A stretch of DNA of 64,000 bases from Citrobacter koseri ATCC BAA-895 (GTDB lineage Bacteria; Pseudomonadota; Gammaproteobacteria; Enterobacterales; Enterobacteriaceae), in contig NC_009792.1 of the NCBI RefSeq assembly GCF_000018045.1, forward strand, positions 2,418,001 to 2,482,000, read 5' to 3'. The translations under genes and the position numbers were made by a program. This document shows, in pieces, positions 17,636 to 26,205 of this stretch. Position 1 is the stretch's first letter, and each line of letters opens with the position of its first letter. The notes under the pieces are model-generated. The model ran no database searches, was not told the DNA's origin, and saw only the letters and a list, made by a program, of their open reading frames with translations.

Positions 17636-19021
17636 TTATTTACGGCGCCAGGTTGTCCCTTGCGGACCATCTTCCAGCACGATGCCCATCTCATTCAGAC
17701 GGTCACGCGCCGCATCCGCCGCCGCCCAGTCTTTGGCTTTACGCGCATCCAGACGCTGTTGAATTAACGCTTCGATTTCAGCCAATTCGCCGTCATCCGC
17801 CTGCGCTCCGCTTTGCAGGAACGCTTCCGGCTCCTGCTCCAGCAGCCCCAGTACGCCGGAAATTTTACGCAGATGTGACGCCATCGCATTCGCGGCAGCC
17901 ATATCCTCACTCTTCAGACGGTTCACCTCACGCGCCATATCAAACAGCACAGAGTAGGCTTCCGGCGTGTTGAAATCGTCGTTCATCGCCTCCACAAAAC
18001 GCGCTTCAAACGCTTCGCCGCCCGCAGGCGCAACGGTTTTGTCCGTTCCGCGCAGCGCGGTGTACAGACGCTCCAGGGCGGAACGCGCCTGCTTGAGGTT
18101 CTCTTCGCTGTAGTTGAGCTGGCTACGATAGTGGCCGGACATCAGGAAGTAGCGAACGGTTTCCGCGTCGTAGTATTTCAGCACATCGCGCACGGTAAAG
18201 AAGTTGCCCAGTGATTTCGACATCTTCTCACGATCCACCATCACCATGCCGGAGTGCATCCAGTAGTTCACATACTCACCGTCGTGCGCGCAGGTAGACT
18301 GGGCGATTTCGTTCTCATGGTGCGGGAACATCAAGTCGGAACCGCCGCCATGAATATCAAAATGGTTGCCCAGCTGTTTGCAGTTCATGGCGGAACATTC
18401 AATGTGCCAACCCGGACGACCCGCGCCCCACGGCGACGGCCAGCTCGGTTCGCCCTCTTTGGACATCTTCCACAGCACGAAGTCCATCGGGTTGTGTTTT
18501 ACGTCAACGACGTCAACGCGGGCGCCCGCCTGTAGCTGTTCCAGATCCTGGCGCGACAGCTGACCGTAGTTCGGGTCGGTCGGCACGTCGAACATCACGT
18601 CGCCATTATCCGCCACATAAGCGTGACCTTTGGCGATCAGCTGTTCGGTGATCTCAATAATTTCGGCGATATGGTGCGTTGCACGCGGCTCCAGATCCGG
18701 GCGCAGAATATTCAGCGCGTCGAAATCTTTGTGCATCTCCGCAATCATACGATCGACCAGCGCGACAAAGCTTTCACCGTTTTCGTTCGCCCGTTTAATG
18801 ATCTTGTCGTCGATATCGGTAATGTTACGCACGTACTTCAGCGTATAACCGAGGAAACGCAAATAGCGCGCGACGACGTCGAAGGCGACAAACGTACGCC
18901 CGTGACCGATATGACAGAGGTCGTAAACGGTAATACCACACACGTACATGCCGACTTCCCCGGCATGAATAGGTTTGAATTCCTCTTTTTGGCGCGTCAG
19001 TGTATTAAAGATTTTTAACAT
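17636..19021 (-). CDS. cysS: Cysteinyl-tRNA synthetase
   Basis: Class I aminoacyl-tRNA synthetase of 461 residues charging tRNA-Cys. It shows the HIGH motif in YDLCHIGHGRT, the KMSKS loop in REKMSKSLGNF, and the zinc ligands around Cys28, the HIECSAMNC region and HHENE. The C-terminal anticodon-binding domain ends GPQGTTWRRK. The ATG at 19021 gives the E. coli length; an in-frame extension to 19093 is not family-like. It diverges from ppiB. Confidence 0.97.
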   Translation of the reverse strand: MLKIFNTLTRQKEEFKPIHAGEVGMYVCGITVYDLCHIGHGRTFVAFDVVARYLRFLGYTLKYVRNITDIDDKIIKRANENGESFVALVDRMIAEMHKDFDALNILRPDLEPRATHHIAEIIEITEQLIAKGHAYVADNGDVMFDVPTDPNYGQLSRQDLEQLQAGARVDVVDVKHNPMDFVLWKMSKEGEPSWPSPWGAGRPGWHIECSAMNCKQLGNHFDIHGGGSDLMFPHHENEIAQSTCAHDGEYVNYWMHSGMVMVDREKMSKSLGNFFTVRDVLKYYDAETVRYFLMSGHYRSQLNYSEENLKQARSALERLYTALRGTDKTVAPAGGEAFEARFVEAMNDDFNTPEAYSVLFDMAREVNRLKSEDMAAANAMASHLRKISGVLGLLEQEPEAFLQSGAQADDGELAEIEALIQQRLDARKAKDWAAADAARDRLNEMGIVLEDGPQGTTWRRK

Positions 19022-19194
19022 CGAAGATTCCGTATAGACGTGTGTGGGTAATAATATCCGTATGATACATATTATTCGTAATCGAAGCAGCACACTTTGC
19101 GAGGTGATCGCAGCGTGCGGTTATGCTATAACACCCCCCTATATGTGACCCTTACCGGGGTCGAAGCACCACTATATCGGAACAGGATGCAAAA

Positions 19195-19689
19195 ATGGTT
19201 ACTTTCCACACTAATCACGGCGATATCGTAATCAAAACGTTTGATGACAAAGCGCCTGAAACAGTTAAAAACTTCCTGGACTACTGCCGCGAAGGTTTTT
19301 ACAACAACACCATTTTCCACCGTGTTATTAACGGTTTCATGATTCAGGGCGGCGGTTTTGAACCTGGCATGAAGCAGAAAGCGACCAAAGAAGCGATCAA
19401 AAACGAAGCCAACAACGGTCTGAAAAACACCCGTGGCACGCTGGCAATGGCGCGTACTCAGGCTCCACACTCCGCAACGGCGCAGTTCTTCATCAACGTG
19501 GCCGACAACGACTTCCTGAACTTCTCTGGCGAAAGCATGCAGGGCTGGGGCTACTGCGTATTCGCTGAAGTCGTGGAAGGCATGGACGTGGTTGATAAAA
19601 TCAAAGGCGTATCAACAGGCCGCAGCGGTATGCATCAGGACGTGCCGAAAGAAGACGTTATCATCGAAAACGTGACCGTCAGCGAGTAA
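19195..19689 (+). CDS. ppiB: PpiB, cytosolic peptidyl-prolyl isomerase
   Basis: Cyclophilin-type cis-trans proline isomerase of 164 residues that assists folding in the cytoplasm. The sequence has no signal peptide. Active-site strings are FHRVINGFMIQGGGF, LAMARTQAPHSATAQFFIN and GYCVFAEVVEGMDVVD. The stop is 2 bases before the lpxH GTG, so the two genes form one transcription unit, as in E. coli. Confidence 0.97.
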   Translation: MVTFHTNHGDIVIKTFDDKAPETVKNFLDYCREGFYNNTIFHRVINGFMIQGGGFEPGMKQKATKEAIKNEANNGLKNTRGTLAMARTQAPHSATAQFFINVADNDFLNFSGESMQGWGYCVFAEVVEGMDVVDKIKGVSTGRSGMHQDVPKEDVIIENVTVSE

Positions 19690-19691
19690 TC

Positions 19692-20414
19692 GTGGCGACA
19701 CTGTTTATTGCAGACCTTCACCTCTGCACGGAAGAACCGGCGATCACCGCCGGTTTTCTGCGTTTTTTAGCCGGTGACGCGCGCCAGGCCGATGCGCTGT
19801 ACATTCTTGGCGACCTTTTCGAAGCCTGGATAGGCGACGACGATCCCAACCCGCTGCACCGCGAAATGGCCGCAGCCATTAAAGCCGTTGTAGATTCCGG
19901 CGTACCCTGCTTCTTTATTCACGGCAACCGTGATTTTTTGATCGGCAAACGCTTTGCCCGTGAAAGCGGAATGACGCTATTGCCGCAGGAAAAGGTGCTC
20001 GACCTCTATGGTCGTCGCGTATTGATTATGCACGGCGACACGCTCTGCACCGACGATGCCGGTTACCAGGCGTTTCGCGCCAAAGTTCACAAACCCTGGC
20101 TACAGACGCTGTTCCTCGCCCTGCCGCTGTTTATCCGCAATCGTATTGCCGCCAGAATGCGCGCAGGCAGCAAAGCCGCCAACAGCAGCAAGTCACTGGA
20201 GATCATGGACGTTAATCCACAGGCCGTGGTGGTCGAAATGGAAAAACACCATGTGCAATGGCTGATTCATGGTCATACCCATCGCCCGGACGTTCACGAA
20301 CTGAGCGCTAACGGCAAACCCGCGTTCCGCGTTGTTTTAGGCGCCTGGCATAGCGAAGGGTCGATGGTAAAAGTCACGCCGGATGACGTTGAGCTTCTCC
20401 ATTTCCCGTTTTAA
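19692..20414 (+). CDS. lpxH: LpxH, UDP-2,3-diacylglucosamine pyrophosphatase
   Basis: Peripheral inner-membrane metallophosphoesterase of 240 residues that hydrolyses UDP-2,3-diacylglucosamine to lipid X in lipid A synthesis. The binuclear metal motifs are in order: DLHL near residue 8, GDLFEAWIGDDD, GNRDFLIG, and GHTHRP near the C-terminus. Translation starts at GTG 19692, 2 bases after ppiB. Confidence 0.96.
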   Translation: MATLFIADLHLCTEEPAITAGFLRFLAGDARQADALYILGDLFEAWIGDDDPNPLHREMAAAIKAVVDSGVPCFFIHGNRDFLIGKRFARESGMTLLPQEKVLDLYGRRVLIMHGDTLCTDDAGYQAFRAKVHKPWLQTLFLALPLFIRNRIAARMRAGSKAANSSKSLEIMDVNPQAVVVEMEKHHVQWLIHGHTHRPDVHELSANGKPAFRVVLGAWHSEGSMVKVTPDDVELLHFPF

Positions 20415-20445
20415 CCTCTCCCGTGAATTGACGACGTCATAAGGT

Positions 20446-20461
20446 ACGCAACCGTTTTCCT
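20446..20461. promoter_or_regulatory. PurR operator upstream of purE
   Basis: ACGCAACCGTTTTCCT matches the PurR consensus ACGCAAACGTTTTCGT at 14 of 16 positions and sits 72 bases before purE, as in E. coli. It predicts repression of purEK when hypoxanthine or guanine is available. Confidence 0.88.
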
Positions 20462-20532
20462 TGGCGTATTTCCGTGCTATTCTCTGTGCCCTCAAAAGCC
20501 GAGAGTTGTGCACCACAGGAGTTTTAAGACGC

Positions 20533-21042
20533 ATGTCTTCCCGCAATAATCCGGCGCGTGTCGCCATCGTGATGGGGTCCAAAAGCGACTGGGCTACCAT
20601 GCAGTTTGCCGCCGAAATCTTCGATATCCTGAACGTTCCACACCACGTTGAAGTGGTTTCCGCACACCGCACCCCCGATAAGCTGTTCAGCTTCGCCGAA
20701 AGCGCCGAAGAGAAAGGTTATCAGGTGATTATTGCTGGTGCTGGCGGCGCGGCGCATCTGCCGGGAATGATTGCGGCAAAAACGCTGGTGCCGGTACTGG
20801 GCGTGCCGGTGCAAAGCGCTGCGCTGAGCGGCGTGGACAGCCTCTACTCTATCGTCCAGATGCCGCGCGGCATTCCGGTCGGCACGCTGGCGATCGGCAA
20901 AGCGGGCGCGGCGAACGCGGCGCTGCTGGCAGCGCAAATTCTGGCGACACACGATAAAGACCTGCGCCAACGTCTGGCGGACTGGCGTAAAGCCCAGACC
21001 AATGAGGTGCTTGAGAATCCCGACCCACGAGGTGCGGCATGA
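20533..21042 (+). CDS. purE: PurE, N5-CAIR mutase
   Basis: Enzyme of 169 residues that converts N5-carboxyaminoimidazole ribonucleotide to CAIR in purine synthesis. The nucleotide-binding start VAIVMGSKSDWATM and the active-site loop AGAGGAAHLPGM are intact. The ATG at 20533 is chosen because it gives the family length; in-frame codons back to 20461 overlap the PurR site. The end overlaps the purK start by 4 bases. Confidence 0.97.
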   Translation: MSSRNNPARVAIVMGSKSDWATMQFAAEIFDILNVPHHVEVVSAHRTPDKLFSFAESAEEKGYQVIIAGAGGAAHLPGMIAAKTLVPVLGVPVQSAALSGVDSLYSIVQMPRGIPVGTLAIGKAGAANAALLAAQILATHDKDLRQRLADWRKAQTNEVLENPDPRGAA

Positions 21043-22106
21043 AGCAGGTCTGCGTACTGGGTAACGGCCAGTTAGGACGGATGCTGCGTCAGGCGGGCGA
21101 ACCGTTGGGCATCACCGTCTGGCCTGTCGGGCTGGACGCGGAACCTACCGCCGTCCCGGTTCAACAAAGCGTGATCACAGCGGAAATCGAACGCTGGCCG
21201 GAAACCGCATTGACCCGCGAACTGGCGCGCCACCCGGCTTTCGTCAACCGCGACGTTTTCCCGATTATTGCCGACCGCCTGACGCAAAAGCAGCTTTTTG
21301 ACAAACTCTCGCTGGCGACGGCGCCCTGGCAGTTGCTGGCAAGCCGGGACGAGTGGCCCGCCGTATTTGCGCGTCTGGGCGAACTGGCTATCGTCAAACG
21401 GCGCGTCGGCGGTTACGACGGCCGTGGGCAATGGCGTTTACGCGCGGATGAAACCGCTCAGTTCCCGGACGACGGTTACGGCGAGTGCATTGTTGAACAG
21501 GGCATTAACTTCTCTGGCGAAGTGTCGTTAGTCGGCGCACGCGCCCATGACGGCAGCACCGTGTTCTACCCGCTGACGCACAACCTGCACCAGGATGGGA
21601 TTCTGCGCACCAGCGTAGCGTTCCCGCAGGCCAACGCGAAACAGCAGGAACAGGCGGAGGCCATGCTCTCCGCCATCATGCACGAACTGGGTTATGTCGG
21701 CGTCATGGCGATGGAGTGTTTTATCACGCCGGAAGGGTTGCTCATCAACGAACTGGCGCCGCGGGTACACAACAGCGGGCACTGGACGCAAAACGGCGCC
21801 AGCATCAGCCAGTTTGAGCTGCATCTGCGCGCGATTACCGGTCTGCCGTTACCGTCACCGGTCGTGGACAGCCCGTCCGTGATGGTGAACCTGATTGGCA
21901 GCGCTCTGAATTACGACTGGCTGAAACTGCCGCTGGTGCATCTGCACTGGTACGACAAAGAGGTTCGCGAGGGGCGTAAAGTGGGCCACCTGAACCTGAC
22001 CGACAGCGATACCGATCGCTTAAGCGCAACGCTGGAAGCCTTAGTTCCCTTGCTGCCGCCGGAATACGCCAGCGGCATCATCTGGGCGCAAAGTAAGCTT
22101 AAGTAA
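21039..22106 (+). CDS. purK: PurK, N5-CAIR synthetase
   Basis: ATP-grasp enzyme of 355 residues that carboxylates AIR with bicarbonate and ATP, supplying the PurE substrate. It begins with VCVLGNGQLGRMLRQAG and shows ATP-grasp strings VKRRVGGYDGRGQW, ECIVEQGI and the metal-binding MECFITPEGLLINELAPRVH. It is translationally coupled to purE by an ATGA overlap. A stem-loop follows the stop. Confidence 0.97.
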   Translation: MKQVCVLGNGQLGRMLRQAGEPLGITVWPVGLDAEPTAVPVQQSVITAEIERWPETALTRELARHPAFVNRDVFPIIADRLTQKQLFDKLSLATAPWQLLASRDEWPAVFARLGELAIVKRRVGGYDGRGQWRLRADETAQFPDDGYGECIVEQGINFSGEVSLVGARAHDGSTVFYPLTHNLHQDGILRTSVAFPQANAKQQEQAEAMLSAIMHELGYVGVMAMECFITPEGLLINELAPRVHNSGHWTQNGASISQFELHLRAITGLPLPSPVVDSPSVMVNLIGSALNYDWLKLPLVHLHWYDKEVREGRKVGHLNLTDSDTDRLSATLEALVPLLPPEYASGIIWAQSKLK

Positions 22107-22116
22107 TACATAAAAT

Positions 22117-22146
22117 GCCGGGAAAGGAATCTTATCCTTTTCCGGC
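22117..22146 (+). terminator. stem-loop after purK
   Basis: GCCGGGAAAGGA (22117-22128) pairs with TCCTTTTCCGGC (22135-22146) around a 6-base loop, 12 pairs including one G-T. No T-run follows, so it may terminate weakly or protect the purEK message. Confidence 0.5.
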
Positions 22147-22205
22147 TCCTCCTTCAGCGCGTAAAATCCCCGTCATTGCCGTTTGTTTTTTTTCAGGATT
22201 CCACA

Positions 22206-23288
22206 ATGAACGATGGGACGGACTATCGCGCCATTCTGGCGGCCGATACGCCTTTAATCGACGTTCGCGCGCCGATAGAATTTACGCAGGGCGCCATGCC
22301 CACCGCGATTAACCTGCCCTTAATGAATGATGAAGAACGCGCGGCAGTCGGCACCTGTTACAAACGCCAGGGGCCGGAAGCGGCACTGGCGTTGGGCCAT
22401 AAACTCGTTGCCGGCGACGAGCGTCAACGGCGGCTGGAGGCCTGGCGAAAAGCCTGTATTCAACATCCCCGGGGTTATCTCTGCTGCGCGCGCGGCGGTC
22501 AGCGTTCGCATATCGTACAACAATGGCTACATGAGTCCGGCGTGGATTATCCGCTGATCCAGGGCGGCTACAAAGCGCTCCGCCAGGCGGCCATGCACAT
22601 CACCGACACGCTGGTACAAAAACCCATGATCTTAATTGGCGGCTGTACCGGCAGCGGAAAAACACAGCTGGTTCGACAGCAGCCGAACGGCGTAGATCTG
22701 GAAGGGCTGGCGCATCATCGCGGTTCGTCATTCGGCCGCACGCTGAAGCCGCAGCTGAGTCAGGCCAGTTTTGAAAATCATCTCGCCGTGGAGATGTTGA
22801 AAACCGACGCCCGTCAGGAGTTGCAGATGTGGGTGCTGGAAGACGAAGGCCGGATGATTGGCGCAAATCATCTGCCCGAATGTCTGCGCGAACGCATGGC
22901 GCAGGCATCCATTGCGGTTGTGGACGATCCGTTCGAGCTGCGTCTGGAGCGGCTGCGCGATGAGTATTTTATCCGCATGCATCGCGACTTCACCCATGCC
23001 TGCGGGGAAGAAGACGGCTGGCAGGCGTACAGCGACTATCTGCATCATGGGCTTTCCGCCATTCAGCGCCGCCTTGGTTTGCAGCGTTTTAAAGAGCTGA
23101 CGGTAAAACTAGACGCTGCGCTGGCCATGCAGCAGGCCAGCGGCAGTACCGACGGGCATCTGGCCTGGCTGGCGCCGCTCCTCAACGAATACTACGATCC
23201 GATGTATCGCTATCAACTGGAAAAGAAAGCCGCGAAAATCGTCTTTCGCGGCATATGGCAGGACGTTGCACAGTGGCTTCAAAGCTAG
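22206..23288 (+). CDS. selU: SelU (MnmH), tRNA 2-selenouridine synthase
   Basis: Enzyme of 360 residues that exchanges sulfur for selenium (through geranylation) at the wobble 2-thiouridine of Lys, Glu and Gln tRNAs. An N-terminal rhodanese domain carries the catalytic Cys94 in YLCCARGGQRS, followed by a P-loop domain with Walker A GGCTGSGKTQL. The ATG at 22206 matches E. coli YbbB. It stands alone between purK and a REP, with the sfb genes convergent on it. Confidence 0.94.
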   Translation: MNDGTDYRAILAADTPLIDVRAPIEFTQGAMPTAINLPLMNDEERAAVGTCYKRQGPEAALALGHKLVAGDERQRRLEAWRKACIQHPRGYLCCARGGQRSHIVQQWLHESGVDYPLIQGGYKALRQAAMHITDTLVQKPMILIGGCTGSGKTQLVRQQPNGVDLEGLAHHRGSSFGRTLKPQLSQASFENHLAVEMLKTDARQELQMWVLEDEGRMIGANHLPECLRERMAQASIAVVDDPFELRLERLRDEYFIRMHRDFTHACGEEDGWQAYSDYLHHGLSAIQRRLGLQRFKELTVKLDAALAMQQASGSTDGHLAWLAPLLNEYYDPMYRYQLEKKAAKIVFRGIWQDVAQWLQS

Positions 23289-23303
23289 CGATTGCAGGCG
23301 ATT

Positions 23304-23337
23304 TGCCGGATGGCGGCTAACGCCTTATCCGGCCTAC
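23304..23337. repeat. REP unit between selU and sfbC
   Basis: A single REP, TGCCGGATGGCGGCTAACG...TTATCCGGCCTAC, in the 61-base gap between the convergent genes. Confidence 0.88.
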
Positions 23338-23349
23338 AAATACTATGCC

Positions 23350-24009
23350 CTAATGTCTGTCGCGTTTATCGGCGCGTTTCGCCAGCCAGTCGCCGAGCAT
23401 CTGTACAACCTGCACCAGAATAATCAACGCGACCACGGTGACAATCATCACCTGGGTTTCGTAGCGGTAATAACCGTAGCGAATCGCCAGGTCGCCGACC
23501 CCGCCGCCGCCGACAATCCCGGCCATCGCGGAATAGCCAATCAGGCTCACCAGCGTGATGGTCAGCCCGCGTAGCAGACCGGCGCTGGCCTCTGGCAGCA
23601 GTACGGTGCAGATAATGCGCATAGGACTGGCGCCGAACGCTTCTGCCGCTTCGATAATCCCTTTATCAACCTCACGCAGCGCGCTATCAACCAGACGCGC
23701 ATAGAACGCTATCGCCGCAACAGAGAGAGGGACGGAGGCGGCAATCGGCCCGATGGTATTGCCGAGCAAAAATTGCGTGAGCGGCAACAGCAGCACCAGC
23801 AAAATCACGAACGGCACCGAGCGGATAATGTTCACCAGAACCGAACTCACCAGATACACGAAGCGATTCTGCCAGAACAGATTCCGGTCGGTGACAAAGA
23901 TAAGGAAGCCGAGCGGCAGCCCGCCGACAACCGCCAGCACCGTTGAAATGCTCAGCATTTGAAAGGTTTCATTGAACGCCAGCGTTAAATCCGGCAGTAA
24001 ATCATCCAC
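23350..24009 (-). CDS. sfbC: SfbC, MetI-type ABC transporter permease
   Basis: Inner-membrane permease of 219 residues with about five membrane helices and the coupling loop EAFGASPMRIICTVLLPEAS that contacts the ATPase. It belongs to the methionine-type (MetI) family. It overlaps sfbB by 8 bases and is the last gene of sfbABC. In Salmonella the sfbABC set is described as an islet absent from E. coli and linked to iron. By family the substrate could equally be methionine or a related amino acid; nothing here decides. Confidence 0.87.
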   Translation of the reverse strand: MDDLLPDLTLAFNETFQMLSISTVLAVVGGLPLGFLIFVTDRNLFWQNRFVYLVSSVLVNIIRSVPFVILLVLLLPLTQFLLGNTIGPIAASVPLSVAAIAFYARLVDSALREVDKGIIEAAEAFGASPMRIICTVLLPEASAGLLRGLTITLVSLIGYSAMAGIVGGGGVGDLAIRYGYYRYETQVMIVTVVALIILVQVVQMLGDWLAKRADKRDRH

Positions 24010-25018
24010 GAATCACCTCCACCTGCGCAGTACGTTGCCGAATATGCGCTACCGCGGCATCCACCGCTGACGGGTTGTGCGGCGCAGTCAGTTGCACCAC
24101 TAAAATCCCCAGCGCGCGTTCGCCGATATATTCAATTTTGCCGTGCAGAATGTTCACCGCTACGCCGAACTTCACCGCCACATCAGACAACACCGGCTGC
24201 TCCGCCGAATCACCGATAAACAGAATTTTCAGTAACTGACCGGGCAGATGCTGGCGCAGACGTTCCGGTAACGTCAGATTGAGGGTGTGCGACACCAGCT
24301 GCTGTGTGAAGGCGTGCTGCGGATGCGCGAAAACATCAAACACGTCGCCCGACTCCACCACTTTGCCGCCGGACATCACCGCCACGCGATCGCAGATGGA
24401 CTTGATCACATTCATCTCATGGGTGATCAGCACGATCGTGATCCCCAGCTGTTCGTTAATCTGTTTGAGCAGCGCCAGAATGGTCGCTGACGTTTCCAGA
24501 TCCAGCGCGGAAGTCGGTTCGTCGCAGAGCAGTACATCTGGATGATTGGCGATCGCGCGGGCAATCCCCACTCGCTGCTTTTGACCGCCGCTAAGCTGTA
24601 CCGGAAAGCGGTTCGCCTTATCCGCCAGCCCGACCAGCGCCAGAATTTCGGCGACGCGCGGGGCGATCTTGCTGCGCTCCCATCCGGCGGATTTCAGGCT
24701 GAAAGCGACGTTTTGCGCCACCGTGCGGGTATGCATCAGATTAAAGTGCTGGAAAATCATCCCAATACGCTGGCGGGCTTTACGTAGATTCGCCCCTTCC
24801 AGCGCAGAGATCGCCACACCGTTCACTTTCACGCTTCCCTGACTCGGGCGCGTTAAGGCATTAAGGGTACGCAGCAGCGTACTTTTCCCCGCGCCGCTGG
24901 TGCCGACAATGCCAAAAATTTCGCCCGCCGCTATCCGCAGGCTGACGTCATCCACCGCGCGGGTCGATGCGCCACGGCCTGCCGTAAAATCCACGCAGAC
25001 CTTTTCAATCTCAATCAT
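24002..25018 (-). CDS. sfbB: SfbB, MetN-type ABC transporter ATPase
   Basis: ATPase of 338 residues. Walker A is GTSGAGKST, the signature is LSGGQKQR, Walker B is VLLCDEPTSALD and the switch is THEMN. A C-terminal NIL domain of about 80 residues follows, which in MetN senses methionine and inhibits transport. That domain argues that the system recognises methionine or a similar ligand. The start at 25018 (MIEIEKV) is preferred to a codon two residues upstream. Confidence 0.9.
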   Translation of the reverse strand: MIEIEKVCVDFTAGRGASTRAVDDVSLRIAAGEIFGIVGTSGAGKSTLLRTLNALTRPSQGSVKVNGVAISALEGANLRKARQRIGMIFQHFNLMHTRTVAQNVAFSLKSAGWERSKIAPRVAEILALVGLADKANRFPVQLSGGQKQRVGIARAIANHPDVLLCDEPTSALDLETSATILALLKQINEQLGITIVLITHEMNVIKSICDRVAVMSGGKVVESGDVFDVFAHPQHAFTQQLVSHTLNLTLPERLRQHLPGQLLKILFIGDSAEQPVLSDVAVKFGVAVNILHGKIEYIGERALGILVVQLTAPHNPSAVDAAVAHIRQRTAQVEVIRG

Positions 25019-25080
25019 GCTCACCTCAGAAATGCGAAAAGGGCAGTCGCCGCTGCCCCGTTAATTCCCTTGCGCAGCGA

Positions 25081-25911
25081 TTATTTGTCTGCGGTCATCC
25101 ATTCCGGCTTCTGGAAGGCGCTGTAAATATTCTTCGGATCGTCAATGACCGCACGGTAGGCCGGAGATTTCACCGCATCGACAATATCTTTCGCGAACGG
25201 CTTGTCGGCATCCTCACTGCGTACGGCAATGATATTTTTCAGGTTTTCATCCAGTTGCTCTTGTTTTAGCGCGCTGGAAAGATCCAGCCCCGCCGCAACG
25301 GCGAAATTACCGTTAACCAGCGCGCCGGTCACGCCATCCAGCGTGCGCGGCAGCTGTGCCGCTTCCAGCGGTTTAAACACCAGCCCTTTCGGGTTGCTGG
25401 CGATATCACGCTCGGAGGCTTTCGTCGGGTCGATATTGTCTTTAATGGTGATGAGACCGATTGATTGCAGGAAACGCAGACCGCGCGCCAGATTGGTCGG
25501 GTCATTCGACAGGGTAATAATGTCCCCTTTCTTCAGCTCGTCCAGGCTGTTGATTTTACGGGAATAGAACCCCATTCCGGCCGTCGGCACGACGATCAGC
25601 TTCGTCAGTTTCAGCCCTTTATCGGCGGTGAATTTTTCAAAATAGAGCGTATGCTGGAACAGGTTAGCGTCAATGCTGCCGTTGGATAACGCCATGTTTG
25701 GCTGAACATAGTCGCTAAATTCGCGCACCACGACCTTGTAGCCTTTCTCTTTCAGCGTTGGCGCGATGGCCTGTTTAACCATATCGCCATACGGACCCGG
25801 CGCGACGCCGAATACAATAGTCTGTGGATCGCTATTAGCATGAGCAAATTGCAGGCCGCAGGCCAGCAAAAGCGCCCCGGCGGCAACGCGTAAACTCTGA
25901 CGCAGTCCCAT
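25081..25911 (-). CDS. sfbA: SfbA, MetQ/NlpA-type periplasmic binding protein
   Basis: Substrate-binding protein of 276 residues of the NlpA/MetQ family. The leader contains both a weak lipobox (LLAC, Cys18) and a peptidase I-like site (AHA), so it may be a lipoprotein as MetQ is. Family strings are VFGVAPGPYGDMV, YVQPNMALSNGSIDANLFQH and GALVNGNFA. First gene of sfbABC. I saw no MetJ box or SAM riboswitch in the 294 bases upstream. Confidence 0.87.
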   Translation of the reverse strand: MGLRQSLRVAAGALLLACGLQFAHANSDPQTIVFGVAPGPYGDMVKQAIAPTLKEKGYKVVVREFSDYVQPNMALSNGSIDANLFQHTLYFEKFTADKGLKLTKLIVVPTAGMGFYSRKINSLDELKKGDIITLSNDPTNLARGLRFLQSIGLITIKDNIDPTKASERDIASNPKGLVFKPLEAAQLPRTLDGVTGALVNGNFAVAAGLDLSSALKQEQLDENLKNIIAVRSEDADKPFAKDIVDAVKSPAYRAVIDDPKNIYSAFQKPEWMTADK

Positions 25912-26090
25912 AACTTCTCCCTTTTAAATGTTGTGATGCAGTGCAGTACGCCGTGCGATGCGACGTTGTTCATTTGAGCCTGAATACAAGGCTATTTGTT
26001 AACATGACACAGTTCACAACCTGTTGTCCTTGAAATTATTTCATGATGTTGCAGAGTATGTCGTTGGAAGGGGATGGGCAGAAATGAAAA

Positions 26091-26184
26091 AGCCGGATAG
26101 CGGCATAAATGCCTTATCCGGCCTGGACGCTCTATTATTGCGCTGCACTCGTAGGCCCGATTAGCGCAAGCGCCATCGGGCATT
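26091..26184. repeat. REP pair between porin gene and sfbA
   Basis: One REP (GCCGGATAGCGGC...TTATCCGGCC, 26092-26124) and a second variant (GTAGGCCCGATTAGCGCAAGCGCCATCGGGCA, about 26151-26182, given here as a unit of 32 bases with the GGCCCGAT/ATCGGGC arms) lie between the porin stop and sfbA. Confidence 0.82.
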
Positions 26185-26205
26185 CGGTTTGGCAGGCGTC
26201 AATGA